Notes: generated from the letters alone by a model not told the origin. A stretch of DNA of 64,000 nucleotides from an uncultured Alphaproteobacteria bacterium (GCA_944393685.1 CALYAW010000006.1:1-64000), one strand, 5' to 3'; numbered from the stretch's first letter, positions 1 to 9,496 are shown. A program made the numbers and translations.

Positions 1-39
1 AAAGGAGTTTTTTATCTGTAAAGCTGTAAGCTCTTTGGA

Positions 40-69
40 ACTACCGGCCTAGCCGGTAGTTTTCTTGTT
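40..69 (+). terminator. Intrinsic terminator of a gene left of the window
   Basis: A perfect 9-bp stem (40-48 with 52-60) and 3-base loop is followed by a T-rich run. It would end a plus-strand transcript whose gene lies off the left edge. Bases 1-39 show no gene that I can identify. Confidence 0.7.
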
Positions 70-71
70 AC

Positions 72-101
72 AAAAAATGCCTTTCCCGAAAAGGAAAGGC
101 A
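72..101 (-). terminator. Terminator of the CAU tRNA transcript
   Basis: A 9-bp perfect stem (78-86 with 93-101) with a 6-base loop is followed on the minus strand by six T. It lies 5 bases beyond the CCA end of the tRNA gene and should end its transcript. Confidence 0.8.
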
Positions 102-106
102 CTAAA

Positions 107-183
107 TGGTGGGCCCAGATGGACTCGAACCAACGACCAGACCGTTATGAGCGGCCTGCTCTAACCAACTGAGCTATGGGCCC
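107..183 (-). tRNA. tRNA with CAU anticodon, probably tRNA-Ile2
   Basis: A 77-nt cloverleaf with encoded CCA. The acceptor stem is GGGCCCA/TGGGCCC, the anticodon loop is CTCATAA (anticodon CAT), and the T loop is TTCGAGT. The CAU anticodon fits elongator Met, initiator Met or lysidine-modified Ile2. The D-arm to variable-loop sequence resembles E. coli ileX (AUA-reading Ile) more than elongator Met, and the initiator features are absent. The T stem has one T-T mismatch. Identity as Ile2 rather than Met is inference and depends on TilS recognition. Confidence 0.9.
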
Positions 184-203
184 GTTATCAAATAACTGGG
201 ACG

Positions 204-232
204 AAAATAAGATAATTAACCAACTTAGTCAA
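204..232 (-). promoter_or_regulatory. Sigma-70-type promoter of the CAU tRNA
   Basis: On the minus strand, -35 TTGACT (227-232) is followed after exactly 17 bases by -10 TATTTT (204-209). This places the transcript start about 13 bases before the tRNA 5' end. Confidence 0.6.
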
Positions 233-325
233 GTGCTTTTTTAGTAAAATAACCACTATAATTAATATAGACAAAAACACAAAAACATGCTACATTTTGT
301 CAAGTCAAATACAGGAAAGCAACAA

Positions 326-883
326 ATGTCAGACAAATACCGCGTTATATGTAGTGAAAACCAACAACTTTATCCTCAAAAGATTTTTGTCGATATCTAC
401 CCAGCGGGCAACCTTCGCCCTGAAAACAGCTTAACACATGATGGGCTCTTGCAAATGAGACGACTAATAAATCCTAATGTGGAAAAACTGGAATCCGGAA
501 TTATTCTCACCGATTTCGGACACGGCAACATCATTCTCCAATATGAAAAAACGTACAATCGTCGAATGCAACAATATCAAGACTTTTTACGTCAGCGGCT
601 TGATCCGTTAATTATTCAAACTTTTCTATCCATGAAACAACATGGCAAGGATAGAACCATTGAAGTCAGCCTCAGTAATATGGCTGTTATGTACGATTTG
701 CACAAACTCTCGGAAGATCATCATTTAAGTGCTCGAGAAGAGGCTCTTATTAAACAAAACGAGCAAATAAAAAAAACAGCGGAAAAGCGTCGCCAATTAA
801 TTCACCATCATGCACAAAACAAATACGCGTCTAATCCACACCTCTTACTGGCATGGCGCCAAGCCAAACACAACGGAGACTAG
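326..883 (+). CDS. Hypothetical protein, 185 aa
   Basis: I do not recognise this soluble protein. It has no signal peptide or membrane segment. The C-terminal third (from about residue 130) is charged and helical, with a Lys/Glu/Gln-rich stretch that may form a coiled coil. An ATG at 287 would add 13 residues, but the ATG at 326 has AGGAAA 7 bases upstream and is preferred. The gene stands alone between the tRNA and a convergent minus-strand gene and has no clear terminator of its own. The real-gene call rests on length, start context and lack of a competing frame. Confidence 0.6.
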   Translation: MSDKYRVICSENQQLYPQKIFVDIYPAGNLRPENSLTHDGLLQMRRLINPNVEKLESGIILTDFGHGNIILQYEKTYNRRMQQYQDFLRQRLDPLIIQTFLSMKQHGKDRTIEVSLSNMAVMYDLHKLSEDHHLSAREEALIKQNEQIKKTAEKRRQLIHHHAQNKYASNPHLLLAWRQAKHNGD

Positions 884-888
884 TTATT

Positions 889-928
889 TAAATAAAAAGA
901 AACCCCGTCGGAGCAAAAACTCCGCGGG
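889..928 (-). terminator. Terminator of the 943-1386 gene
   Basis: A 9-bp GC-rich stem (904-913 with 920-928) with one bulged T and a 6-base loop is followed on the minus strand by a T-rich run. It lies 15 bases after the stop of the 147-aa gene. Confidence 0.7.
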
Positions 929-942
929 AATTTCCACTATTT

Positions 943-1386
943 TCAAACTCTACTTATTTGTCCATCTTTATAAAGGAATTTTTCATCCACATAACGTTTT
1001 TCATTATCTTTCATCTCAAAGATTTCACCATCTTCAATTTTACAAACGGAATAATTCACTCCTTCTTCGGGATCTTGCTCAACAAGATGCATTTTCACCA
1101 TGGTATAGTCCTTATCGGCAAAAACTTTTACATAAACAATTCCATCCGATGCTTTCATTTTAAACGGGAGCATCCCTCTAAAAGAACAAGCAAAACAAGG
1201 ACATCCGACTGTATTTTTATTATCAGCATCTCTTGAAAGCCAAACCAACTTAACAAAATAATTTGGTTTTTCAGAACTATCATCATCAGCTTCCAATTCG
1301 TTATCAAGCATATTGGCAAATAAAAAAGCTTGCATGCGTTTCAATGCTTCTTGCACTGAAGACACTTTAATTTCTCTTTGTTTCAT
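943..1386 (-). CDS. Hypothetical protein, 147 aa
   Basis: I do not recognise this protein. It is soluble and mixed alpha/beta, with an acidic stretch near residue 35 and a Cys-Pro-Cys-Phe-Ala-Cys cluster near residue 62 that could bind metal or form a disulfide. It has no signal peptide. Translation starts at an ATG in AGAGATTATG with only a weak Shine-Dalgarno. A clean terminator follows, so it is probably a single-gene transcript. No function can be given. Confidence 0.6.
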   Translation of the reverse strand: MKQREIKVSSVQEALKRMQAFLFANMLDNELEADDDSSEKPNYFVKLVWLSRDADNKNTVGCPCFACSFRGMLPFKMKASDGIVYVKVFADKDYTMVKMHLVEQDPEEGVNYSVCKIEDGEIFEMKDNEKRYVDEKFLYKDGQISRV

Positions 1387-1511
1387 AATCTCTAAATTTT
1401 TAAGTAAATAATGTAATAAATCTAATCACGCAGGCCGAAATAGTACATTTATTACTCCATTTGTCAAATAAAAATTAAAGAAAATAGCAAAGCGTTGCGC
1501 AATAATTTTAT

Positions 1512-2345
1512 TTAATGATCCTGCTTTCCGATTAATCCAGCTGTTAAATCTTTTAATAAATCAAAATCTTGTCTATAACATAAAATGTTCATATTTCTAA
1601 CCTGACATTTTTCTCTAAAAAATTCTTTCTTAAAAGCATCCATTTCGCATCCGGTTTCATAATCATAAAAACCCATTCCCAAAAGCTTACAAATAGCCCA
1701 TCCTCCGGCCATATCCCACAAATTAGCCTGGATAAAAGCACCACGAACACGCCCTAACGCAACATACAAACAATAAATAACAGCCGAAAAATAATCATGC
1801 ATTATCAATTTTCCATCAAAGTGATTAGGCTTCAGCTTTACTCTCCACGCATGAGCGAGCACAACTCTTGATGTGCTTTTTTGGTTAGGTTCAATAATCT
1901 TTAGTTCATTTTGATATTCAAAAAAAACTTTTCTTCCATCCGTATAAAGCAACTCTCCGGTCACCGGAGCATATAACAAACCAAGCCACGGCTTACCGTG
2001 TTTCAAAACGCCGATTGTAATTCCATACATAGGAATATCAGCGGCATAATTCATTGTTCCATCAATTGGATCAATTACAAATTGATAATCTGTATGAGCA
2101 GATTTCTCAAAAATATCACCGGAAAAAGAGGCAATACTTTCCTCATCAATAATCATATAGCTCAAATCAGCAAAGTTAGCATCAACAAAATCTTTGAACA
2201 TATGACTTATAGTCATATCAACTTCGGTTACCAACCCTTTAGTTGCCTCATCCCCAGATTTGAAAGACAAAAGATGTTTTTTTCCTTGTTGTTCTAGAGA
2301 ATACAGACCAGCTTTTATTATGAAATTTTTTAATTTTTCAATCAT
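1512..2345 (-). CDS. Inositol monophosphatase family phosphatase, 277 aa
   Basis: A member of the Mg2+-dependent IMPase/SuhB/CysQ/HisN superfamily, which hydrolyses small phosphate esters. Visible motifs with this start are Asp-Glu-Glu at 67-69, the metal site DPIDGT at 92-97, and WDMAGG from Trp210. An upstream start at 2396 is open, but its first codons would lie inside the rpoD terminator hairpin. The ATG at 2345 follows GGGATGAG, so I use it. The family cannot be split by sequence reading alone, so the substrate (inositol phosphate, PAP, histidinol phosphate or another) is unknown. It lies just downstream of rpoD and is probably transcribed by readthrough or its own promoter. Confidence 0.85.
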   Translation of the reverse strand: MIEKLKNFIIKAGLYSLEQQGKKHLLSFKSGDEATKGLVTEVDMTISHMFKDFVDANFADLSYMIIDEESIASFSGDIFEKSAHTDYQFVIDPIDGTMNYAADIPMYGITIGVLKHGKPWLGLLYAPVTGELLYTDGRKVFFEYQNELKIIEPNQKSTSRVVLAHAWRVKLKPNHFDGKLIMHDYFSAVIYCLYVALGRVRGAFIQANLWDMAGGWAICKLLGMGFYDYETGCEMDAFKKEFFREKCQVRNMNILCYRQDFDLLKDLTAGLIGKQDH

Positions 2346-2367
2346 CTCATCCCTTAACCAGATTCCC

Positions 2368-2399
2368 AAAATGCCGCAAAATAAAATTTGCGGCATTTT
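2368..2399 (-). terminator. rpoD terminator
   Basis: A perfect 13-bp stem (2368-2380 with 2387-2399) with a 6-base loop begins 3 bases after the rpoD stop. The symmetrical AT-rich ends give T runs on both strands. It separates rpoD from the phosphatase gene. Confidence 0.75.
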
Positions 2400-2402
2400 A
2401 TA

Positions 2403-4478
2403 TTATTGATCCAAGAAACTTCTGAGTTTACGAGACCGGCTCGGATGTTTCAATTTTCTTAATGCTTTAGCCTCAATCTGGCGAATACGTTCACGTGTAA
2501 CATTAAACTGCTGACCGACTTCTTCCAAGGTATGATCCGTATTCATCCCGATACCAAAACGCATACGCAATACTCTCTCTTCTCTTGGAGTCAAAGAAGC
2601 CAAAATACGAGTACAAGTTTCTTTGAGGTTTGAATGAATAGCGGAATCCAAGGGCTGCAAAGCGCTATCATCGGCAATAAAATCACCCAAAGAAGAATCT
2701 TCCTCATCACCGACAGGCGCTTCCAAAGACACTGGCTCTTTAGCAATTTTCATAACTTTCCGAACTTTTTCCAAAGGCATGGATAAACGTTTCGCCAATT
2801 CTTCAGGAACAGGTTCACGTCCCATTTCAGCTAACATTTGACGAGATGTTCTGACCAATTTATTAATCGTTTCAATCATATGCACCGGAATACGAATTGT
2901 ACGAGCTTGATCGGCGATTGAACGAGTAATAGCCTGTCTAATCCACCAAGTTGCATAAGTAGAAAACTTATAACCACGGCGATATTCAAATTTATCAACA
3001 GCCTTCATCAATCCAATATTGCCCTCTTGTATAAGATCCAAGAATTGCAAACCACGATTGGTATACTTTTTGGCAATTGAAATAACCAAGCGCAAGTTAG
3101 CTTCAATCATTTCTTTCTTGGCTCGATCAGCTTCTCTTTCACCTTTTTTGATTGTATCTACAATACGTCGATATTCCGAAATAGGCAAGCCGCATTCCTG
3201 AGCCATCTGAGCAACAGAATCTCTCAGTTCCGTAATTTCGAGACCATATTTCTCAACAAAAGTTTTCCAATGTTTATCTGTCTTATGAGAAACTTTATCC
3301 AACCAATTAGGATCCAACTCAGATTTCTGATACGCATCCAAAAAATCTTCACGTTTGATTTTACAAGACAAAGCATAACGCAAAAGTTTTCCTTCTAGCC
3401 CCATCAATCGTTTATTCAAACCATTAAGTTGTTCAACCAAATGTTCCACTCGAGCAGCATTCAAATGGATAGAGCTCATTAATTCGACCAAGTCTTTTTT
3501 AACCTGTAAATATTGTTTTTCGACACTTGGCGTTGCGGTTTTACCAGCGATAATAGCATCAACACGTTTATTTTGAATTTTTCTCAAATCATCATAATAG
3601 CTTGAAATTTTATTCAAAATATCAAGGACTGGTTCTTTTAAGGCTTCTTCCATAGCAGAAACGGAAGCAGATGCCCGACCGACACCACCTTCCATATCAT
3701 CTTCATCACCATCGGTACCGCCTTCCTCATTTTCGGACAAATCATCTACGACATCTTCTTCTGCCTCATCATCAACAGCACCGTCAAGTTCAATATCATC
3801 ATCTTCGATATCTTCATCAATATCATCCAGATTCTCTTTTTTCTCCAACTCTTCGGCCACTTTGTCCAAATCTTCTGGAGTCTGTGTTTCATCTTCTTCG
3901 AACTCCAGCCCATCGACATCATCCCCATACATCATCTCAAGGTCGACAATGTCGCGAAGCTGCATTGTACCATCTAACAATTCATCACGCCATCCTGCAA
4001 TAGCCTTAATTGTCATAGGGCTTTCGCACAAACCGTCAATCATGACTGTTTTTCCGGCTTCTATTCTTTTGGCAATGGCAATTTCACCTTCTCGTGACAA
4101 TAGTTCAACGGTTCCCATTTCTTTGAGATACATCCTGACGGGATCATCACTTCTCCCCATTTCTTTTTCGTCAAAATTACCGCCTTCCTCATCTTCTTCA
4201 TCATAACTATCATCTTCAACCACATCAGCCTCAAAACCGTCGACATCTGCTTCGGCGATAATACTGATACCCATATCGGAAATATCCGTCATAATATCTT
4301 CTATATTTTCGGAAGATTCTTTCTCCGGGGGAAGAGCCTTATTAAGCTCTTCAACGGTAATATAACCTCGAACTTTGCCTTTCTCAATCAAACGCTTAAC
4401 GGCACTGCCCAAAGAATCAATCAACGGCGCATCTGCAGATGCACCGTCATACAGATCAGGATTTTCAATATCTGACAT
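2403..4478 (-). CDS. rpoD: RNA polymerase primary sigma factor RpoD
   Basis: The housekeeping sigma factor, 691 aa, which directs core RNA polymerase to -10/-35 promoters. Region 1.1 lies near residues 15-75, and region 1.2 begins at about 110 ([13 protein letters not shown]). Regions 2.1-2.4 contain the sequence ending in [13 protein letters not shown], followed by region 3. Region 4 has the helix-turn-helix ending in [17 protein letters not shown]. The non-conserved region between 1.2 and 2.1 contains a strongly acidic stretch (about residues 184-264), discussed as a finding. The start is preceded by AAGGAACG. The gene follows dnaG in the classical macromolecular-synthesis order, with a 147-base gap that may carry its own promoter. 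Confidence 0.98.
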   Translation of the reverse strand: MSDIENPDLYDGASADAPLIDSLGSAVKRLIEKGKVRGYITVEELNKALPPEKESSENIEDIMTDISDMGISIIAEADVDGFEADVVEDDSYDEEDEEGGNFDEKEMGRSDDPVRMYLKEMGTVELLSREGEIAIAKRIEAGKTVMIDGLCESPMTIKAIAGWRDELLDGTMQLRDIVDLEMMYGDDVDGLEFEEDETQTPEDLDKVAEELEKKENLDDIDEDIEDDDIELDGAVDDEAEEDVVDDLSENEEGGTDGDEDDMEGGVGRASASVSAMEEALKEPVLDILNKISSYYDDLRKIQNKRVDAIIAGKTATPSVEKQYLQVKKDLVELMSSIHLNAARVEHLVEQLNGLNKRLMGLEGKLLRYALSCKIKREDFLDAYQKSELDPNWLDKVSHKTDKHWKTFVEKYGLEITELRDSVAQMAQECGLPISEYRRIVDTIKKGEREADRAKKEMIEANLRLVISIAKKYTNRGLQFLDLIQEGNIGLMKAVDKFEYRRGYKFSTYATWWIRQAITRSIADQARTIRIPVHMIETINKLVRTSRQMLAEMGREPVPEELAKRLSMPLEKVRKVMKIAKEPVSLEAPVGDEEDSSLGDFIADDSALQPLDSAIHSNLKETCTRILASLTPREERVLRMRFGIGMNTDHTLEEVGQQFNVTRERIRQIEAKALRKLKHPSRSRKLRSFLDQ

Positions 4479-4625
4479 TAACGTTCCTTAAAAAAAACCG
4501 GTTTTTAAATTTTCAGCTAGTGCAACTTTTAATAATTTTTAGTACAATTGTCAAGCACGGAATATATTTTTAATACAAAAAAGAACAGAATTTTTAACGA
4601 TTCGCTGTCTACAACTATTATCGCA

Positions 4626-6452
4626 CTAATCAATATTTTGAGATTTTAACAACGCATCTCTTTCATTTTTAAGGGTTTCATAGCGTCTAAACACTTCTTC
4701 ATCAAACGTTTCTGTTTGCATTTTGCGCATACATTCACGAATCTCTGTCTCCAATTGAAGCAATTGAACTTCCACGATTCGTTCATCCAAATTACCGCGC
4801 ATTTTTATAATATCTGGATTTTGTTTGATAATACCGGCAAATTCAACCCATTTCTGAATATTTTTTTCTTGTCCGCATTGTATCAGTTTCTTAATCAGAA
4901 TCTCCGAACTATCAATTTCCCCATCATTATGAACAATTTCTAAAATTGTTTCATACAAATCTTTCAAGCCGGAATTTTTAATCTCAAAACTAAGCAATCG
5001 TTCTTCGTATTCTTCAATAAGCTGCGGATAGCAAATAAAAGCCGATATAACATAACGAGCCACAAGATCATCAAGATTTGTTTTAACAAAACCTGCAAAA
5101 GAAATTTGTGGCAAATATTCACTAGATCGAGGATTTTGATGATAATAGCTTGATTTTTTATGCTTTTCTTGTAATTTTCTGAAACCGCGTCCGAGCTCAT
5201 TATATACTCTGCTTTTCATTTCTTGCACATAATAAGCCCGCACGGTTTCATCAGCAATTTTTGCAACTTCGTCACGAATATTTTTTTCAATTAATGCTTT
5301 TTGTTCCGGAGTATCGACGGCATTTCCCTCCAATGTTTTCCGCCAAAGCAAATCTTTAAGAGCGACCGTGTTGGTAACGACTTTCAAAAACTCTTCTTGT
5401 CCTTTAGCCCGCAAGAACTCATCCGGATCCATTTTATCTGGCAAAAAAGCATATTGAAGAGAATATCCTGGTTTTAATATTGGTAAAACCCGATCTACCG
5501 AGCGTGTTGCGGCACGCACTCCGGCGTTATCTCCGTCAAAACAACAAATAGGCTCATTAACGACTTTCCACGCCTCAACAATTTGATCCTCGGTCAATGC
5601 AGTTCCCAACGGAGCAACGGCATAACCGATACCAAAATTATCCATGGCAATAACATCCATGTAACCTTCGCAAATAATCAAACGCTTAGCTTCATATCCG
5701 ACATCTCGTGCATTATTAAGGTTATAAAGGACACGTCTTTTATTAAATATGGGTGTTTCCGGAGAATTCAAATATTTAGGCTGACTCCCGTCCATCACTC
5801 TCCCGCCAAAGGCAATAACCTTACCACGTTTATCCATAATCGGAATCATAACACGATTTCTAAAAAAATCATGAGGACGTTTTTCCTCAGGCAAAGCAAT
5901 TAAACCAAGCTCGGCCATCTCAGCATCCGAAACCCCTTTCGACGATAATTGCGCTCTCAAACCATTTCCTGACGGCGCATACCCAAGACGAAACTTTGCA
6001 ATAATTTTATCATCAAAACCACGATGATACAAATACTCCAAAGCTTCTCTCCCAGCCGTCAAACGCAAGTTTTTTTCAAAATACTTTGCCGCCAATTCCA
6101 TAATATCATAGGCCGTATTACGTTTTTGAACTTGCTCATGGCTCTCATGAGAAAGCTGTGGTAACGTCATCCCGACTTTATGAGCCAACTTCTCAACCGC
6201 ATCTATAAAAGTCAGACCGTTAGCATCCATTTCAAATTTAATAATATCTCCATGAGCACCACAGCCAAAACAATGATAAAAACCTTTGGCTTCATTAACC
6301 GTAAAAGAAGGTGTTTTTTCATTATGGAACGGACACAAACCTGTATACTCACGCCCTTTACGTGTCAGTTTTACTTTTGCACCGACAACATCAGCAATAG
6401 AAATCTTTGCTCTCAACTCATCGCAAAATTTTTGTAGATCCGTTCCGGCCAT
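4626..6452 (-). CDS. dnaG: DNA primase DnaG
   Basis: Synthesises RNA primers at the replication fork and works with DnaB helicase. 608 aa, normal for the family. The N-terminal zinc-binding domain shows Cys40, His43, Cys61 and Cys64 around CPFHNEKTPSF and CFGCG. The catalytic core with the Toprim fold follows, with the Toprim Glu in CEGYMD and the acidic CFDGDNAG motif. The C-terminal helicase-interaction region is poorly conserved, as is usual. It lies between yqeY and rpoD, an order common in alphaproteobacteria. Confidence 0.98.
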   Translation of the reverse strand: MAGTDLQKFCDELRAKISIADVVGAKVKLTRKGREYTGLCPFHNEKTPSFTVNEAKGFYHCFGCGAHGDIIKFEMDANGLTFIDAVEKLAHKVGMTLPQLSHESHEQVQKRNTAYDIMELAAKYFEKNLRLTAGREALEYLYHRGFDDKIIAKFRLGYAPSGNGLRAQLSSKGVSDAEMAELGLIALPEEKRPHDFFRNRVMIPIMDKRGKVIAFGGRVMDGSQPKYLNSPETPIFNKRRVLYNLNNARDVGYEAKRLIICEGYMDVIAMDNFGIGYAVAPLGTALTEDQIVEAWKVVNEPICCFDGDNAGVRAATRSVDRVLPILKPGYSLQYAFLPDKMDPDEFLRAKGQEEFLKVVTNTVALKDLLWRKTLEGNAVDTPEQKALIEKNIRDEVAKIADETVRAYYVQEMKSRVYNELGRGFRKLQEKHKKSSYYHQNPRSSEYLPQISFAGFVKTNLDDLVARYVISAFICYPQLIEEYEERLLSFEIKNSGLKDLYETILEIVHNDGEIDSSEILIKKLIQCGQEKNIQKWVEFAGIIKQNPDIIKMRGNLDERIVEVQLLQLETEIRECMRKMQTETFDEEVFRRYETLKNERDALLKSQNID

Positions 6453-6483
6453 TTACATACTCATACAGAGGCACAAGAAAATA

Positions 6484-6942
6484 TTAATTACCAGACAAAC
6501 AAGCCTTAACCACTCCGTTTGCCTTTCCAAAATCGAGTTGTCCGGCATATTGAGCTTTTAAGGCAGCCATAACTTTTCCCATATCTTTCATTGAAGAAGC
6601 GCCCGTTTCCGCAATAATTGCTTTAACAGCAGCTGCAACTTCTTGTTCATCCATTTGTTTGGGCAAAAAACGCTCTATGACTTTTATCTCGGCCATTTCT
6701 TTATCCGCCAAATCTTGACGGTTGCCATCAACATACATTTTGATGGAATCATTGCGTTGTTTAATCATAGTCTGCATCATACTCAACAATTCCGCTTCAC
6801 TTGCCTCTTTTGCACCTTTACCGCGAGCTTCAACATCTTTTTCCTTCATACCCGCAATAATCAAACGAACGGCACTGGTTGTTGCCGTATCATGAGCCAA
6901 CATTGATTCTTTAAGAACTTTTTGCAAATCTTCGCGTAACAT
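6484..6942 (-). CDS. GatB/YqeY domain protein
   Basis: 152-aa helical protein of the YqeY family, which is related to the C-terminal tRNA-binding tail domain of GatB. The family signature is a helical bundle, with SVRLIIAGMKEKDVEAR near residue 24 and an FLPKQMDEQE motif near 91. A role as an accessory factor for amidotransferase or tRNA binding is only suggested for the family. It is upstream of dnaG and rpoD on the same strand with a 31-base gap and is probably co-transcribed with dnaG. This placement is conserved in alphaproteobacteria. Confidence 0.92.
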   Translation of the reverse strand: MLREDLQKVLKESMLAHDTATTSAVRLIIAGMKEKDVEARGKGAKEASEAELLSMMQTMIKQRNDSIKMYVDGNRQDLADKEMAEIKVIERFLPKQMDEQEVAAAVKAIIAETGASSMKDMGKVMAALKAQYAGQLDFGKANGVVKACLSGN

Positions 6943-7023
6943 TACTCTTCTCCTTCACTATAAACTGTTGCCAAGCATACACATATCCGCAAAAAAAATC
7001 AATTATCTTATTTGGAAATAAAA

Positions 7024-8847
7024 TTAGAAATAGTATCTAATCCCAAACATATTTTCTTCCACATCATGTCCATAATTTTGCTCGTATTTATAACTTGCGC
7101 TCAAAGCCCAATTTCTACTAAGACTATATGCGCCTTCCACATAATAGAGCATCTGACTTTTCCATTTAACGCTGGCATATATTTTCTCAGCCTTAAGCCA
7201 CAAACGCCAATTTTCATAAGAAGCCAGAGCCCCCACCTCTCCTCCGATGGCACCATATACATTATTATCCTGAATAAACCCGCCATATCCGAGTACACCA
7301 TTCACAAACGAATAAGCAATTATATTGTCATTCAAACGCAAAGCCGCTCCACCACCGGTCTTTACACTTGTCACATATCCCTCTTTATCGGTCTGAGGAT
7401 TATAATCTCTGACAATATTCCACAATATCTGAAATGATACAGGGGCAAACATTTGGTCAACAGGCGCAATTGAACGAATAGCCAAAACATCAAAATTCTG
7501 CAAAACCAATTCATTATCGTAGTTTCTTATTGTAGTTTCCAAAAAGTTAATTTCGGCTCCCTGCCCAAGACCATAATTATCATCCGTCCATGAATGATAT
7601 GCCGGACGCAAAGAAAATTGCTTAAAATCTTTACCATTCCGCACCCCTGTATTCAAAACCGCTCGCATTGAATCATGCGCCAACATGGGAACTTCTGCCT
7701 GTTCAGGATCACCTATTTTACCTTTTTCTTTCAACTTATTACGTTCTTTAAGCAAAGCAAAACTTTCTTTACGATACTCTTGCAATTCAGTATTTCCGGC
7801 AACATATTGATATTGCACATATTGATAAGCTGTCTCAAGAACATCAGCCTTTTCTTCCTCATTCATACCTTTAATATGATAATCATGAGTTTTAATAGCC
7901 TGCAGATATGCTTTTTTTTGAATATCATTCATCATCTTATATCGATGGCGGATTTTACTCTGTCTAGATGGTCTATAATTAATTCCCTTGCTAATTTCCG
8001 GAATATTTTGAACAGCTTTCATCGTATCTAAAGGAATCACCTGCACAGGAAATTTTTTTGCCAACTGCAAAGAAGGACGAACAGCATCAAGATTTTCAAG
8101 CAATAAATAAGAACAATTTCGTGTCAGAAAAAAATATCGCGACTGAGCTTGTCCAACCTCCCATGTATGAGCAATAAAAAAATCTAGTTCTTCACGGGTA
8201 AAATCAAGATTAACTTCCCAAACATCACGATTCTCAATATTATTATAGGTATTAACAACCTCATAATAAGGTTTGACGGTAAACCCACCATAATATCCTC
8301 CAAATAATCCCAACAGAGGATATAAAGGCCCTGGATTTTCACCCATAAAAGCTCCATAAGTTACTCCATGTCCGAGCAACTGCGTCCCTTTTCGAGCCGT
8401 ATCAATTCTAATCATTGTATGCCCAAACAACGAAGACGGATTATTCATGTTTGCATCCGTAAACAATAAAGTAATCCCATTTGGTCTTAAATCATGGTAA
8501 AACTGTTCATATTCTTTACAAGAAGGAAAACTAGCTTCAATTAACTGATATTTTTTTAAGAAACGATAACGAGCCGGAAACAAGCACTGTTTTTTATAAT
8601 CATTACTTTGAAACAAAGCGATAGTAGCTTCAAATTCATCCTGAGGATTATATTTTCCGTTCATACTCAAAAAGAAATTGGGAGTATCAATAGTACTTTC
8701 ATATCCTCCGAACAATGTTTTCTGGTAGTGAACAAGAGCCAACCACTCATTCCAAATTTTTTCTTGCGCATTCAGAGGTCTAACAAACGATAAGAATATA
8801 AATAAGATAAAAAAAACAGAGCGGAAAAAGCTATATATATACGACAT
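7024..8847 (-). CDS. DUF4105 (Lnb-type periplasmic domain) protein
   Basis: 607 aa with an N-terminal signal sequence ending near Ala27-Gln28, so exported. The central region matches DUF4105 (Lnb N-terminal periplasmic domain): LLFTDANMNNPSSLFGHTMIR near 130 and FFLTRNCSYLLLENLD near 240, containing the conserved His and Cys typical of a papain/NlpC-like fold. The C-terminal 200 residues are rich in aromatic-alternating beta strands and end in Tyr-Phe, like an outer-membrane barrel. No substrate is established for the family. It follows the DUF3015 gene with a 40-base gap. Its Shine-Dalgarno (GGAGGAAG) and first codons lie inside a terminator-like hairpin, described separately. The next possible start would remove the signal peptide, so 8847 is firm. 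Confidence 0.85.
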   Translation of the reverse strand: MSYIYSFFRSVFFILFIFLSFVRPLNAQEKIWNEWLALVHYQKTLFGGYESTIDTPNFFLSMNGKYNPQDEFEATIALFQSNDYKKQCLFPARYRFLKKYQLIEASFPSCKEYEQFYHDLRPNGITLLFTDANMNNPSSLFGHTMIRIDTARKGTQLLGHGVTYGAFMGENPGPLYPLLGLFGGYYGGFTVKPYYEVVNTYNNIENRDVWEVNLDFTREELDFFIAHTWEVGQAQSRYFFLTRNCSYLLLENLDAVRPSLQLAKKFPVQVIPLDTMKAVQNIPEISKGINYRPSRQSKIRHRYKMMNDIQKKAYLQAIKTHDYHIKGMNEEEKADVLETAYQYVQYQYVAGNTELQEYRKESFALLKERNKLKEKGKIGDPEQAEVPMLAHDSMRAVLNTGVRNGKDFKQFSLRPAYHSWTDDNYGLGQGAEINFLETTIRNYDNELVLQNFDVLAIRSIAPVDQMFAPVSFQILWNIVRDYNPQTDKEGYVTSVKTGGGAALRLNDNIIAYSFVNGVLGYGGFIQDNNVYGAIGGEVGALASYENWRLWLKAEKIYASVKWKSQMLYYVEGAYSLSRNWALSASYKYEQNYGHDVEENMFGIRYYF

Positions 8848-8866
8848 AAAAACTTCCTCCGCTCTG
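8809..8866 (-). promoter_or_regulatory. Terminator-like hairpin over the DUF4105 start codon
   Basis: On the minus strand CAGAGCGGAGGAAG pairs with CTTTTTCCGCTCTG (14 bp, two G-U wobbles). The loop of about 22 bases contains the ATG at 8845-8847. Eight T follow directly (8809-8816). The Shine-Dalgarno of the DUF4105 gene is inside the stem. It starts 22 bases after the DUF3015 stop and could act both as that gene's terminator and as an attenuator of DUF4105. The pairing is seen; the regulatory role is inferred. Confidence 0.6.
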
Positions 8867-8887
8867 AAAACTATTTTTACCAGCTAT

Positions 8888-9349
8888 TTAAGCAATTTCA
8901 TGAGCCAAATCAATCATCGACAAAGTAACCGAAGTTGCATCGGCGTTTTCATCATAAAAAATACTGGCAAAATGAATTTTTGTCTGCTCACCGAGTTTTT
9001 CGCTGTCAACATTCAAAATACCGGCTAAAGTATCAATCGTTTCACCATGACCGGCAGCAGCATCCATAGCAAACTGCTCCATATTATTTTCCAAAAAAGC
9101 CAAAACCATTCTACCCGTACCACCGGAGACACGACCATCGGGATCACATCCTGATGTTCCGAAAGTAATACCGAAAGTCTGTGAACCGAAAGATGTATTA
9201 GTCGTTGCGGCCAACACTTGCGGACCGATACCACGCTCGCCTTTCCAAGCCATTGATCCCAAACCACAACCTGTACTGTCGACAGCATAAGCAGAAGCAG
9301 ATAACATCATTGATCCGAGAACGGCAGCTGCCAAATATATTTTTTTCAT
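8888..9349 (-). CDS. DUF3015 family periplasmic protein
   Basis: 153 aa starting at the ATG with GGAGAC upstream; a longer reading frame to 9376 has no such signal. The N-terminal signal peptide (MKKIYLAAAV then Ala-Tyr-Ala) predicts export. The mature part begins with a Gly-Cys-Gly-Leu-Gly motif and contains a later single Cys near residue 60, both typical of DUF3015, a family of unknown function. It is upstream of the DUF4105 gene on the same strand, a pairing I recall from other proteobacteria. The two probably act together in the envelope, which is inference. Confidence 0.85.
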   Translation of the reverse strand: MKKIYLAAAVLGSMMLSASAYAVDSTGCGLGSMAWKGERGIGPQVLAATTNTSFGSQTFGITFGTSGCDPDGRVSGGTGRMVLAFLENNMEQFAMDAAAGHGETIDTLAGILNVDSEKLGEQTKIHFASIFYDENADATSVTLSMIDLAHEIA

Positions 9350-9449
9350 ATTTTCAGTCTCCATTTGTAATTTCATACATTCCGACTGTATCAGGACATA
9401 TCTTAAATGTATAGAGTTTTTATAATATATCCACTCATTAAGAAAACAC

Positions 9450-9477
9450 TTGATTTATTTTTTTTAGATGCTAAATT
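9450..9477 (+). promoter_or_regulatory. Candidate greA promoter
   Basis: TTGATT (9450-9455) and TAAATT (9472-9477) are separated by 16 bases; each matches the consensus at 4 of 6 positions. It would start transcription near 9484, giving a short leader that runs straight into the hairpin at 9497-9535. The motif is modest and the region is AT-rich. Confidence 0.45.
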
Positions 9478-9496
9478 ACCAACATACACAATATAA

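Noticed and set aside
2346..2396. Longer N-terminus for the inositol-monophosphatase-family gene
   Set aside because: These codons fall in the rpoD terminator hairpin, and the ATG at 2345 has its own Shine-Dalgarno.
3671..4206. Plus-strand open frames across rpoD
   Set aside because: They are antisense artefacts of the acidic, Asp/Glu-rich codons of rpoD, which lack stops on the opposite strand; no start signals.
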